Shown: piece after piece, positions 50,582 through 58,587 of the stretch | Layout: every line of letters starts with the position of its first letter | Position numbering within the stretch: the stretch's first letter is position 1 | Assembly (NCBI GenBank): GCA_964017235.1 | Contig: OZ024929.1 | Coordinates: forward strand, 65,381,603 to 65,445,602 | DNA: 64,000 nucleotides | Source: Sabellastarte sp. h YS-2021 | Lineage: Eukaryota; Annelida; Polychaeta; Sabellida; Sabellidae | Direction of reading: 5' to 3' | Notes under the pieces: model-generated | Seen by the model: the letters and a program-made list of their open reading frames with translations, nothing else | Told to the model about the DNA's origin: nothing | Databases searched by the model: none | Position numbers and translations under genes: made by a program

Positions 50582-50593
50582 TGGTGCCGTGAC
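50582..50593 (+). promoter_or_regulatory. Primer binding site, tRNA-His-like
   Basis: TGGTGCCGTGAC starts 8 bases after the 5' LTR. It is complementary to the 3' end of metazoan tRNA-His (…GTCACGGCACCA, from memory), with a further partial match GGATT beyond two mismatches. Confidence 0.75.
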
Positions 50594-50693
50594 CAGGATT
50601 GGTTATTTGGTGTATTAATTTGAGTTGAGGAATATTTTTAATATTTCAAATATTTTGAATATTGTAATTTGCATATTTCGTTAGAAAAATAAA

Positions 50694-50870
50694 ATGACTA
50701 GTGTCAGGTCAAGGAGTTGGATGGAAACTGTCCGAGACTGGATTCCTAAATGGCCTAACCCAAGGCGTGATAGAGAATCTAGTTTAATTCTGTGCCAATC
50801 AGATACAAAAGACCTACATCGGCAGCCACAGCTCCACCTGATATCTATGATGATAAGCTCAGAAACATGA
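50694..50870 (+). CDS. Short leader ORF overlapping the start of gag
   Basis: The first ATG after the primer site (50694) opens 58 codons, beginning MTSVRSRSWMETVRDWIPKW, and stops at 50868-50870. Its basic, tryptophan-containing start looks like a retroelement gag N-terminus rather than random sequence. The gag frame lies -1 relative to it and is open from 50783, so the two overlap by 85 bases. Either gag begins here and a single-base change has split it, or this is an upstream ORF. I see no canonical slippery heptamer in the overlap. Confidence 0.45.
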   Translation: MTSVRSRSWMETVRDWIPKWPNPRRDRESSLILCQSDTKDLHRQPQLHLISMMISSET

Positions 50871-52114
50871 ATAACTGTAACATATTACAGAATGAACGTG
50901 ACAATGAGCATGAGTTTATTGATTCATGTGAAGAAATAAATTCCGGAATCGTTCACTCAACACCAAAGGTTTACATGACCGAAAAACCCCGAGTGGTTAA
51001 AAAGAGTGCAAGTAACCCAGGTGTTTGTAGGGCTCACGATAATGAACCAGTTAGGTTGTCAAGACCCGAGTTGAGATCTTATGATCCTGATTTGAACAAA
51101 AATCAGGACAGGACAAGATTTCAAGGTCAAGGTGACAGGGCACATAAAGACTTCAATTCTGACTCAAATAGGCAACCACAAAACCAAGGGTATGGTGGTA
51201 GGTTGTACCCACAGAGTGAATTTTGGTCAAGGCCCACTGAAGGACAAGTGTCCTACCCCAATACAGGTCCAAGGTATAGTCATAGACAAAGAGATCCAGA
51301 CAAATTCAATGGCCAAACGGTTGAATGGAGTGATTATTTGACTCACTTTGAAACTGTCGCTAACTGGAATGGGTGGAATGACTATGAACGGGCTACACAG
51401 TTGATAATGAGTTTGCAGGGCAAGGCTCAAAGGGTATTCAGTGACATTTCCCCATACATTGACACTCAAAATTATGGTGCCCTAATTGCCGAACTTGAAA
51501 ATAGGTTCAATCCAGCAGAAAGAGAGGCCACTTTCCGAATTGAGTTCAGAAATAGGGTGAAAAAGGATAATGAAACCCCAATGCAATTTGGCTATGCTTT
51601 GAGGAGATTAGCATCCAAGGCGTTCCCAGGAATTAGTTTAAATGCACAAGAACAATGGATTCTTGATCAATTTATTAATGGTCTGGGAAATGCTGAAATT
51701 AGAAAACATGTTCAATTTGCACATCCCAAAAATTTGCATGAAGCAATCTCACTGGCCACTGAGTACGAATGTTTTGAAAACAATTCAAACAAGAAACTTT
51801 CAAAGCCAGTCAATGGTAAAGTTTGTGCCATTGAAAATTCAGAAAGTCAAATTTTAAAGAACATTTTGACCACCCTACAGAAAAACTCTGATCAGATAAA
51901 CCAATTATCCAATGAATTGGGTCATATTAAGGAATCAAAGCACACTGATTCAAGGTCAAACAAAGCTCAAACAAGGGACCAGGATAAAAAGTCCAAGGAC
52001 ATAGAGTGCTATAGGTGCCATGAGAAAGGTCACTATTCACGGGACTGTCCTAAAAATCCAACTGCTACAGGGAAAACCAGTGGTAGTTCAAATTCACCCA
52101 AAAATTTAAACTAA
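50792..52114 (+). CDS. gag (capsid/nucleocapsid polyprotein)
   Basis: 440 codons from a GTG at 50792; the first in-frame ATG is 50867 and the frame is open from 50783. No in-frame ATG lies at the true 5' end, see the leader ORF. The N-terminal third is polar and disordered-looking. Residues ~165-330 resemble a retrotransposon capsid (PDKFNGQTVEWSDYLTHFE, WNGWNDYERATQLIMSLQG, FRIEFRNRVKKDNETPMQFG). A single CCHC knuckle, C-x2-C-x4-H-x4-C, occupies residues 406-419 (CYRCHEKGHYSRDC). It packages RNA and forms the particle. Ends at TAA 52112-52114, overlapped by pol in the -1 frame. No internal stops. Confidence 0.9.
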   Translation: MPIRYKRPTSAATAPPDIYDDKLRNMNNCNILQNERDNEHEFIDSCEEINSGIVHSTPKVYMTEKPRVVKKSASNPGVCRAHDNEPVRLSRPELRSYDPDLNKNQDRTRFQGQGDRAHKDFNSDSNRQPQNQGYGGRLYPQSEFWSRPTEGQVSYPNTGPRYSHRQRDPDKFNGQTVEWSDYLTHFETVANWNGWNDYERATQLIMSLQGKAQRVFSDISPYIDTQNYGALIAELENRFNPAEREATFRIEFRNRVKKDNETPMQFGYALRRLASKAFPGISLNAQEQWILDQFINGLGNAEIRKHVQFAHPKNLHEAISLATEYECFENNSNKKLSKPVNGKVCAIENSESQILKNILTTLQKNSDQINQLSNELGHIKESKHTDSRSNKAQTRDQDKKSKDIECYRCHEKGHYSRDCPKNPTATGKTSGSSNSPKNLN

Positions 52115-55100
52115 GGCAAGCTGAGGATGGGGCCGCATTCTCAGCAGATACCTGCAAAGGGCCACTGGAGGGAGTGATTGAAACTATTAACTCGTCGTGT
52201 TGGTATGTTGAAGGAAGTGTAATGGGTAATGAAACTGAGTTTCTTGTAGACACTGGTTCAACATACACTATAGTGGATAGTTTGTTCTATGATTCATTAA
52301 ATGACAAGCCATCATTAGAGAAGATCAATTTGATATTGAAAAATGCTAATGGTGAGGTCATGAATGTATGTGGACAAACTAACCTGGATTTTGAAGTTCA
52401 AGGTCATAAGTTTAGAATGCCAGTGAAAGTGGGGTCACTAGGTGACAAGAGTACCATTTTGGGTTTGGATTTCATGGAGGACCAAGAGTGCATGTTTAAT
52501 GTAGCCAAAGGTACCATGAAATTCAATGACAAACTTATAACATTGCACAAGAAAGGTAGCACAAGGTGTGCACGGATTCAGGCACAACAAAACTTTTGTG
52601 TACCTCCACAGCATGAGATGATTATAAGTGGTCATGTGAAATCTAATCATTGGGTTTCGGGTTGGACAACTGGCTTAGTTGAACCTTTAGTTTCAGTTAC
52701 TGAGAAGACTGGTCTTGCAGTGGCAAAATCTCTAGTGAAAGTAGGAGACAGTGTCATACCTATAAGAGTTGCCAATTTTGGTCTTGATCCTATCAAGATC
52801 AGTAAGAATAGTGTGGTAGCTATGCTGGAACCAGTAACACAAGTAAAACACTTTGACAGTGACAAATCTTTATTTCAAAACACTGAAAATGGAACTTTAA
52901 ACATGATAGAAGAACAGAACGTACCTGAGTTGCCAGAATTATTGAAACCTTTGGTTGAAAATACATCTGGTGATCTGAAAGAAACTGAGTTGTTTGGACT
53001 GACCAGGCTGTTGTATCAATATCAGGACATTTTTAAGAGTCCTGATGGACAACTTGGTAGGACAAATTTGGTGCAACATAGGGTAGACACGGGCAATGCC
53101 GTACCAATCAAACAGCGTCCTAGACGTTTACCTGTCTCGCAACAAGAACTTGTTGATAAGGAACTTGACAAAATGGAAGCACAGGGTATTATTGAGCCCA
53201 GTGATAGTCCTTGGTCATCTCCTTTGGTGATAGTAACCAAGAAAACCGGAGATATAAGGGTTTGTGTTGATTATCGTGCTATCAACAATGTCATGAGAAA
53301 ATCAGCCATTCCTCTGCCCAGAATACAGGAGTGCTTGGATTCTCTATCTGGATCAAAATACTTCTGTACTATGGACTTGGCACAGGGATACTATCAGGTT
53401 GCTATGCACCCAGATGACAAATGTAAAACTGCATTTACTTCTAGAAGAGGTCTTAGGCAGTTTACAGTCATGCCTTTTGGGTTGACAAATGCACCAGGCA
53501 CTTTTATGCATTTAATGCAATTAGTGTTAAGTGGGTTGCAATGGTCAAAAGCAGTACTGTACCTTGATGACATAATAACATTTGGAATGACTTTTGATGA
53601 AACCTTGTTGAATCTTGAATTGGTATTTGAAAGATTACGCAAAGCAGGGTTAGTTCTGAAGCCATCCAAATGTAGACTATTCCAAGAGTCAGTGGAATTT
53701 TTAGGTCATGTAGTATCTCAGGAGGGGATATCTTGTGATCCCAACAAAGTTGAGGCAATCAAAAACTGGCCAAAACCACAAAAGGTCAAGGATGTTCGTA
53801 GTTTCCTAGGACTGGCTTCATATTACAGGAAACATATAAGGTCATTTGCTACAATAGCAGCACCCTTGAATGCTTTGACAAAGAAGAACGCAAAGTTCAT
53901 ATTTGACGAACAATGTGAAAAAGCCTTTCAAACATTGAAGGACAAACTTTGTACTGATCCAATAGTTCTAGCTTATCCAAACAAAGAGGGAACCTTTGTA
54001 CTGGATACAGATGCTAGTTTATATGGAGTTGGTGGAGTTTTGTCACAGCTTCAAGATGATGGCCAAGAAAAGGTTATTTCATATGCAAGTAGGACACTTA
54101 GCAAAACACAACAAAACTATTGTACAACTATGAGAGAACTGTTAGCAGCAGTGGCTTTCATAAAACATTTCCATCATTACTTATGGGGAAGGAGGTTTAT
54201 TCTGAGAACTGACCATGCTTCGTTGAAGTGGTTAGTCAATTTCAAGGAACCAGAGGGTATGTTAGCAAGGTGGCTAGCAGTACTCAGTTCCTATGATTTT
54301 GAAACACAGCATCGCAAGGGAGCGATACATTCTAATGCTGATGGTCTTTCTAGACAGCCACCTAGAAAGTGTAAAAGAGGTGACTGTGAGGATTGTGCAT
54401 TGGAAAGTGAGCACTGTGTTTGTGTTATAACTAGGGGTCAGGCTGAGAAACGTAGGAGTCGAGGACAGAATGGTCAATCCATGAGGTCAGCTAGTATGGA
54501 TACTAGCAAGATGACTCAAGAATCTCAGGCGCCTAGTTTTGGTGGTAGAGTAAATCTTCCTTCACATAGTAATGATCAGGCTTTTGAGAATCCCCCTACT
54601 AGCATTGTGACTAGTCAAGATCGTGGTGAAAGTCCACGGGGGATAAGTAAAAGGTCTAAAGGGAAATTCAGTAACTGGGCAGACAGTTACACAGTAGATC
54701 AGTTACGGCAAGCACAAAAGAATGATGCTGTTGTGTTGAAAGTAACAGAGTTGAAGTGTCAAAGTGACATACTTGACAAGGCCAAACTTTGCCAAGAGAG
54801 TCATGAGGTCAGAACATTGTGTTCTCAATGGTCACAGCTTGAGTTAAGACAAGGAATACTGTACAGAAAGTGGGATCCTAGTAATACAAAGGACAAATCT
54901 GTAAATCAGTATGTTGTACCTCAAGCATTACGGCAGGAAATCTTGCACCAATTACACAATCATAAAACTTCTGGTCATCTTGGGGTCAGAAGAACATTGT
55001 GTAAGGTGAGGGAAAGATTTTACTGGCCAGGGTATAAGCAGGACATTACCAGATGGGTGAGCAAATGCAAGGTCTGTAGTAGTCATAAGGCTGGGCACAT

Positions 55101-56055
55101 GCCAAAGAAAGCTCCTCTCAAGCAGGATTTTATTTCTGCGCCAATGGAGAAAATAGCCTGTGACATTGTAGGGCCTTTACCTGAAAGTGAAAAACACAAC
55201 AATTACATATTAGTGGTATCAGATTACTACACAAAGTATGTGGAGGCTTATGCCTTGCCTGATCAAACAGCACAGACAGTTGCTGATTGCTTGGTAACAG
55301 AATGGATCTGTAGGTATGGAGTACCTTCAGAGATACTTTCTGACCAAGGTAGGAACTTTGAGTCCATACTGTTTCAGGAGATGTGTAGATTGCTTGACAT
55401 GAAGAAAGTGAGGACATCTCGTTATAGGCCCCAATCTGATGGTTTGGTCGAGCGCTATAACAGAACACTTAAGTCAATGCTTAAATCTTTCACTGAATCT
55501 GAGAAATCTGATTGGGATGAACACTTGCCTTATGTGATGATGGCATACAGAGCCACCATACATGAAAGCACAAAGTGTACCCCAAATTTGTTGATGTTTG
55601 GTCACGAGGTAAGATTGCCAGTTGACATCATGTATGGAACAAACAAGAGCGAATTTGTTCCTCAATGTCCCAGCGAATATGTAGAATGGGTCAGACAAAC
55701 CATGGCAGATGCATTTGACAAGGTTAGATATTCTGTAAAATTGAGTGCAACTCGACAAGCAAAATCTTATAACAGAAACACTCAAACAAGGTCATTTAAA
55801 GTAGGACAATGGGTTTGGGTTTATCACCTACCTTCAGACAAACAAAAGTTTGGTAGAGGTTGGAAGGGCCCATATTTGGTTGTGGATAAATTAGGGGAGT
55901 TAAATTATAGGGTTCAAGAAAAGCCTGAATCCAGAGTTTTAACTCTGCACATTGACCATATCAAGAGTTATGAACATGAAACACCTCTTAGTTGGCTAGA
56001 ACCAAAAGTAAAAGAGGTTGGTGTTCAAACTGAGAATAGTGACAAATCATATTAA
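52087..56055 (+). CDS. pol: protease, reverse transcriptase, RNase H, integrase
   Basis: Open from 52087, expressed as a gag-pol fusion by the frameshift. Residue numbers are counted from the GTG at 52174, giving 1293 aa to the stop. Protease DTG at 26-28. RT runs from VQHRVDTGNAVPIKQRPRR to the fingers/palm boxes, with catalytic YLDD at 463-466. RNase H: DTDAS around 611-615, TDH at 679-681, NADG at 721-724. Integrase zinc module H930-x4-H935 and C965-x2-C968; catalytic D997, D1057, E1093, with the canonical 35-residue D-E spacing. A GPY/F module (KGPY at 1231-1234) lies near the C-terminus. Every catalytic residue that I can locate is present, so the enzyme is probably active. It acts in the particle to copy RNA to DNA and insert it. 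Confidence 0.96.
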   Translation, partial: FKFTQKFKLRQAEDGAAFSADTCKGPLEGVIETINSSCWYVEGSVMGNETEFLVDTGSTYTIVDSLFYDSLNDKPSLEKINLILKNANGEVMNVCGQTNLDFEVQGHKFRMPVKVGSLGDKSTILGLDFMEDQECMFNVAKGTMKFNDKLITLHKKGSTRCARIQAQQNFCVPPQHEMIISGHVKSNHWVSGWTTGLVEPLVSVTEKTGLAVAKSLVKVGDSVIPIRVANFGLDPIKISKNSVVAMLEPVTQVKHFDSDKSLFQNTENGTLNMIEEQNVPELPELLKPLVENTSGDLKETELFGLTRLLYQYQDIFKSPDGQLGRTNLVQHRVDTGNAVPIKQRPRRLPVSQQELVDKELDKMEAQGIIEPSDSPWSSPLVIVTKKTGDIRVCVDYRAINNVMRKSAIPLPRIQECLDSLSGSKYFCTMDLAQGYYQVAMHPDDKCKTAFTSRRGLRQFTVMPFGLTNAPGTFMHLMQLVLSGLQWSKAVLYLDDIITFGMTFDETLLNLELVFERLRKAGLVLKPSKCRLFQESVEFLGHVVSQEGISCDPNKVEAIKNWPKPQKVKDVRSFLGLASYYRKHIRSFATIAAPLNALTKKNAKFIFDEQCEKAFQTLKDKLCTDPIVLAYPNKEGTFVLDTDASLYGVGGVLSQLQDDGQEKVISYASRTLSKTQQNYCTTMRELLAAVAFIKHFHHYLWGRRFILRTDHASLKWLVNFKEPEGMLARWLAVLSSYDFETQHRKGAIHSNADGLSRQPPRKCKRGDCEDCALESEHCVCVITRGQAEKRRSRGQNGQSMRSASMDTSKMTQESQAPSFGGRVNLPSHSNDQAFENPPTSIVTSQDRGESPRGISKRSKGKFSNWADSYTVDQLRQAQKNDAVVLKVTELKCQSDILDKAKLCQESHEVRTLCSQWSQLELRQGILYRKWDPSNTKDKSVNQYVVPQALRQEILHQLHNHKTSGHLGVRRTLCKVRERFYWPGYKQDITRWVSKCKVCSSHKAGHMPKKAPLKQDFISAPMEKIACDIVGPLPESEKHNNYILVVSDYYTKYVEAYALPDQTAQTVADCLVTEWICRYGVPSEILSDQGRNFESILFQEMCRLLDMKKVRTSRYRPQSDGLVERYNRTLKSMLKSFTESEKSDWDEHLPYVMMAYRATIHESTKCTPNLLMFGHEVRLPVDIMYGTNKSEFVPQCPSEYVEWVRQTMADAFDKVRYSVKLSATRQAKSYNRNTQTRSFKVGQWVWVYHLPSDKQKFGRGWKGPYLVVDKLGELNYRVQEKPESRVLTLHIDHIKSYEHETPLSWLEPKVKEVGVQTENSDKSY
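52105..52144 (+). promoter_or_regulatory. -1 ribosomal frameshift signal between gag and pol
   Basis: T-TTA-AAC in gag phase (52105-52111) is a canonical X-XXY-YYZ heptamer, directly before the gag TAA. Slippage by -1 enters the pol frame, which is open from 52087. After a 9-base spacer a hairpin can form: CTGAGGATG (52121-52129) with CATTCTCAG (52136-52144), nine pairs including one G-T, loop GGGCCG. Loop GGCC could also pair with GGCC at 52160-52163 as a pseudoknot. All geometry is that of known frameshift signals. Confidence 0.85.
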
Positions 56056-56110
56056 ATATTGTATATAACGTGTACAAATATGGTTGTCACATATGGTTAA
56101 GTGCAATTGT

Positions 56111-56136
56111 TTTTTTTTTGTTTATTTTTTTGTTAG
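56111..56136 (+). promoter_or_regulatory. Splice acceptor ahead of the accessory gene
   Basis: A pyrimidine tract (ten T, GTTTA, seven T, GT) ends in TAG at 56134-56136. That TAG is also the in-frame stop bounding the accessory frame, so the frame opens on the first base after the AG. This is the expected arrangement for a spliced subgenomic message of the kind used for env in retroviruses and errantiviruses. Confidence 0.65.
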
Positions 56137-57033
56137 GATGCTGATTTTGATTTCCACAAAGAGTTAAGGGAAAGCATGGCAGCAATTGAGAAAAACAATG
56201 AGTGGGTGGATGATATCCTGGAAGAGGGAGAAGTTGATGAGTCCAAGCCTGGAAAAGAGAATAATAAATTAAGGTGTAATGTGGAAGGTTGCCAAGGCAA
56301 GGCTTTTGCAAAACCATTTGCTCTCTTAAGGCACTGGGCGGAAATACATGAACACCAGGTGACACTCTACGAGTGTGAAGGATGCACTAAAGTGTTTAGA
56401 AGGGCCACAGATGTCAAGAGGCATTCTCTGCAAAAGCATCAAGCAGAAGCAAAGGCCATCCCTATAAACCGTCAAAACAAATTTTACTTGGCTCCTGGAT
56501 CTGCTCAACCTCCAACCGGCTACAAGAAGAAAGTGCTACCAACAGTACCTCCAAGCCAGATGGCATTTGTGCCAAAAGAGGCTCCGGCCAGGCAAATCAG
56601 GGAACCTTTGGTCGCTCTCAGCCAAGCAGCTTCACAACAAGAAGTCTTGACCACGTCTCGTGACATTCTCCTGAAAAACCTCAGGAAGGCTGATGCCAAG
56701 CTCAAATTTTGGACTGAGGAGAGGGAAAAAGCTAGGGCACAGCTTGAACAGTTTGACAAAGGAAAGAAGGAAGCTTTAGTTAAAGATCTACAACATAAAC
56801 TCAGGGAGGAAAGAAGACAGAGAAAAATATACGAAGACAAAAACAGTCTGATGACAGAGCAAATTAAAGTTTTAAAACAGTCAGAGGAAACAATTAGGGA
56901 CTTAAAAAGAAAGTTAACAACAGAAAGAGATCTAAGGCGAGAGAGTGAGGCAAAGATTCGCAAAATGACAGTAAAATCAGAAATAGCTAAGAAACAGGAT
57001 TTTATTGACTTTGTCAACATCAATTTTGAGTAA
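56137..57033 (+). CDS. Accessory C2H2 zinc-finger/coiled-coil protein in the env position
   Basis: The first in-frame ATG is 56176 (285 aa); coding-like sequence extends back to 56137 at a splice acceptor. Residues 5-30 are acidic (NNEWVDDILEEGEVDE). Finger 1: C34-x4-C39-x13-H53-x4-H58. Finger 2: C67-x2-C70-x12-H83-x4-H88. A proline-rich linker (~95-145) follows, then a long, highly charged helix with heptad-like spacing (~165-270), typical of a coiled coil. No signal peptide or membrane segment, so it is not an envelope protein. I do not recognise a named family. Position after integrase and before the polypurine tract, intact frame and orientation argue that it is part of the element rather than a later insertion. 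A role in nuclear targeting, silencing evasion or integration-site choice is speculation. Confidence 0.75.
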   Translation, partial: DADFDFHKELRESMAAIEKNNEWVDDILEEGEVDESKPGKENNKLRCNVEGCQGKAFAKPFALLRHWAEIHEHQVTLYECEGCTKVFRRATDVKRHSLQKHQAEAKAIPINRQNKFYLAPGSAQPPTGYKKKVLPTVPPSQMAFVPKEAPARQIREPLVALSQAASQQEVLTTSRDILLKNLRKADAKLKFWTEEREKARAQLEQFDKGKKEALVKDLQHKLREERRQRKIYEDKNSLMTEQIKVLKQSEETIRDLKRKLTTERDLRRESEAKIRKMTVKSEIAKKQDFIDFVNINFE

Positions 57034-57595
57034 AGAGACAATTTTAAATGTTGTTTTTCTTCTTGCTACATATTACATGCATATATTTTGCAGTAGTACA
57101 GCTGTTGAATTTACAGTATTATTGCATATTTGTTGTTCAGTATACAATGTTAATTATAGTATATATTGAATTATTGCTCAGTAAATATTTCAGTATTATT
57201 GCATATTTTGTTTCTCAGTATGCAGTTTTAATTGTGGTAGTTACTTTGGTTATTAAAACTTTAATGCTGTTGCTATTTCAGCCGTTATGCAATTGAGTAT
57301 TCTGGTTGGACTATCAACATCATTTATGTGTTGTATGAGGTTGTTAATCCTCAGAGTGTTGAACATGTATCTTACCGTTATGCACTTGAGTATTCTGGTT
57401 GGATACTGTTAACGTTATTGCATATGTTGAATGGTAAGTTTCGTATGACATAAACTGCACAGTATTAAACATGTTTCTGATGTGTATTTAAGTTACATTG
57501 AAATATACATATACCAGTGTTTTAGCAGTTAGCAATTAGTCTTCAAATCTAGTCATGTATATATTTTAAACGTGTTATGAGGGCATAACCTTTTA
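57034..57595 (+). other. Element 3' non-coding region
   Basis: AT-rich, with internal near-repeats such as CAGTATTATTGCATAT (57114 and 57192) and CTGGTTGGA with CACTTGAGTATT-type words (57300, 57387). No coding signal. Confidence 0.6.
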
Positions 57596-57610
57596 AAAAA
57601 TAGGGGGGTA
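57596..57610 (+). promoter_or_regulatory. Polypurine tract
   Basis: AAAAATAGGGGGGTA directly abuts the 3' LTR and would prime plus-strand DNA synthesis. Confidence 0.75.
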
Positions 57611-57611
57611 G

Positions 57612-58580
57612 TGAGATGACCTCGTTCGCGTGTTATGTCTGCGCATGCGCGAACTCGGTATTTGGTCTGCGAGATTGTTGAAGAAGTGTCTCCGCGGTCG
57701 CTAGTGTAAATGCGGTGCATTATCGCCCACCGCAAACGTTTTATAAAATAAAATATACACAGTGTTAGAAATCTAGTGTTTTTTACTAGTAAAATAAAAT
57801 AAGCTTATTGTCAAACCTTTTAGTTCAAATATCCATCACTAGGGGGCGACAGAGTGCCTTATATTTGCATATATTTATCACGGTGTATAGATGGTTATAA
57901 TGGCGATCGCTAGTATACGTCACAAATGTGTACTGACGTCATTGCGGTGTTGCACCGTCATATAGTACTTTAGGCACTTAGAAACGGTGACGTGAGGAGG
58001 GAATTGAATGTAAGGAGCAATTCAATTGGATTGGATTGAAAGGGTTCCAGAAGGACCAAAAGTTGAACCAATCAATTGAATGAACCTGCTCAGTAGTAGA
58101 ACTGCTCAGTAGTATAACAACCAAATATGGTAAGACATTTACTACACATAGCAGCAATAAGGGTTTATTATTAGATGATTGTAGGCTAAATACTAGAGAT
58201 AAATGGTATTTTTATTAAACTGAATATTAGACAATTGGTTATTTGTGTGCTAATTAAAAGCTATACATTATATTCAAGCTGATGAATTTGAGTAAATACT
58301 TTTGTAATTGTTACTTTATGTACCAGTGATATTTTGTCTTATTTTGTAAATTACCTGTTGAATTTGATATATTTTAGAATAAATATTCATTGTTGAATTT
58401 GCTGCGAAATTCTTAATACACCACAAATTTGTCCCTTTAACAACAGGAGTTAATGTTAGTGACGGTTTGCTAATAACCTAATACAAATTTGAACACAACG
58501 CGAGGCTTTATATTGATTTGGTCAATCTGTAGGGTTAACAGGCTATTTGTAAGGCTTGACATATCTGCTGGGTCGCCACA
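57612..58580 (+). repeat. 3' LTR, uninterrupted
   Basis: 969 bp, TGAGATGACC to GGGTCGCCACA, without the MITE seen in the 5' copy. AATAAA at 58378-58383. It shares every motif named for the 5' LTR. Confidence 0.95.
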
Positions 58581-58587
58581 CATACAA

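Larger units (their letters stand above)
48999..58580 (+). mobile_element. Intact Ty3/Gypsy LTR retrotransposon with an accessory zinc-finger gene
   Basis: 9.58 kb as present, 8.98 kb without the MITE in its 5' LTR. Order: 5' LTR, primer site, gag, -1 frameshift, pol (protease, RT, RNase H, integrase with GPY/F module), accessory gene, polypurine tract, 3' LTR. gag and pol have no internal stops. The LTRs differ by one substitution that I could find over 969 bp (C at 49055, T at 57668). A short duplication of LINE sequence flanks it. All this indicates a very recent insertion. Pol order (integrase last) and the GPY/F module place it in Ty3/Gypsy; the clade is not resolved. Confidence 0.93.

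Noticed and set aside
54274-55785. Minus-strand frames of 67-112 codons under pol
   Set aside because: Shadows of the conserved pol reading frame.
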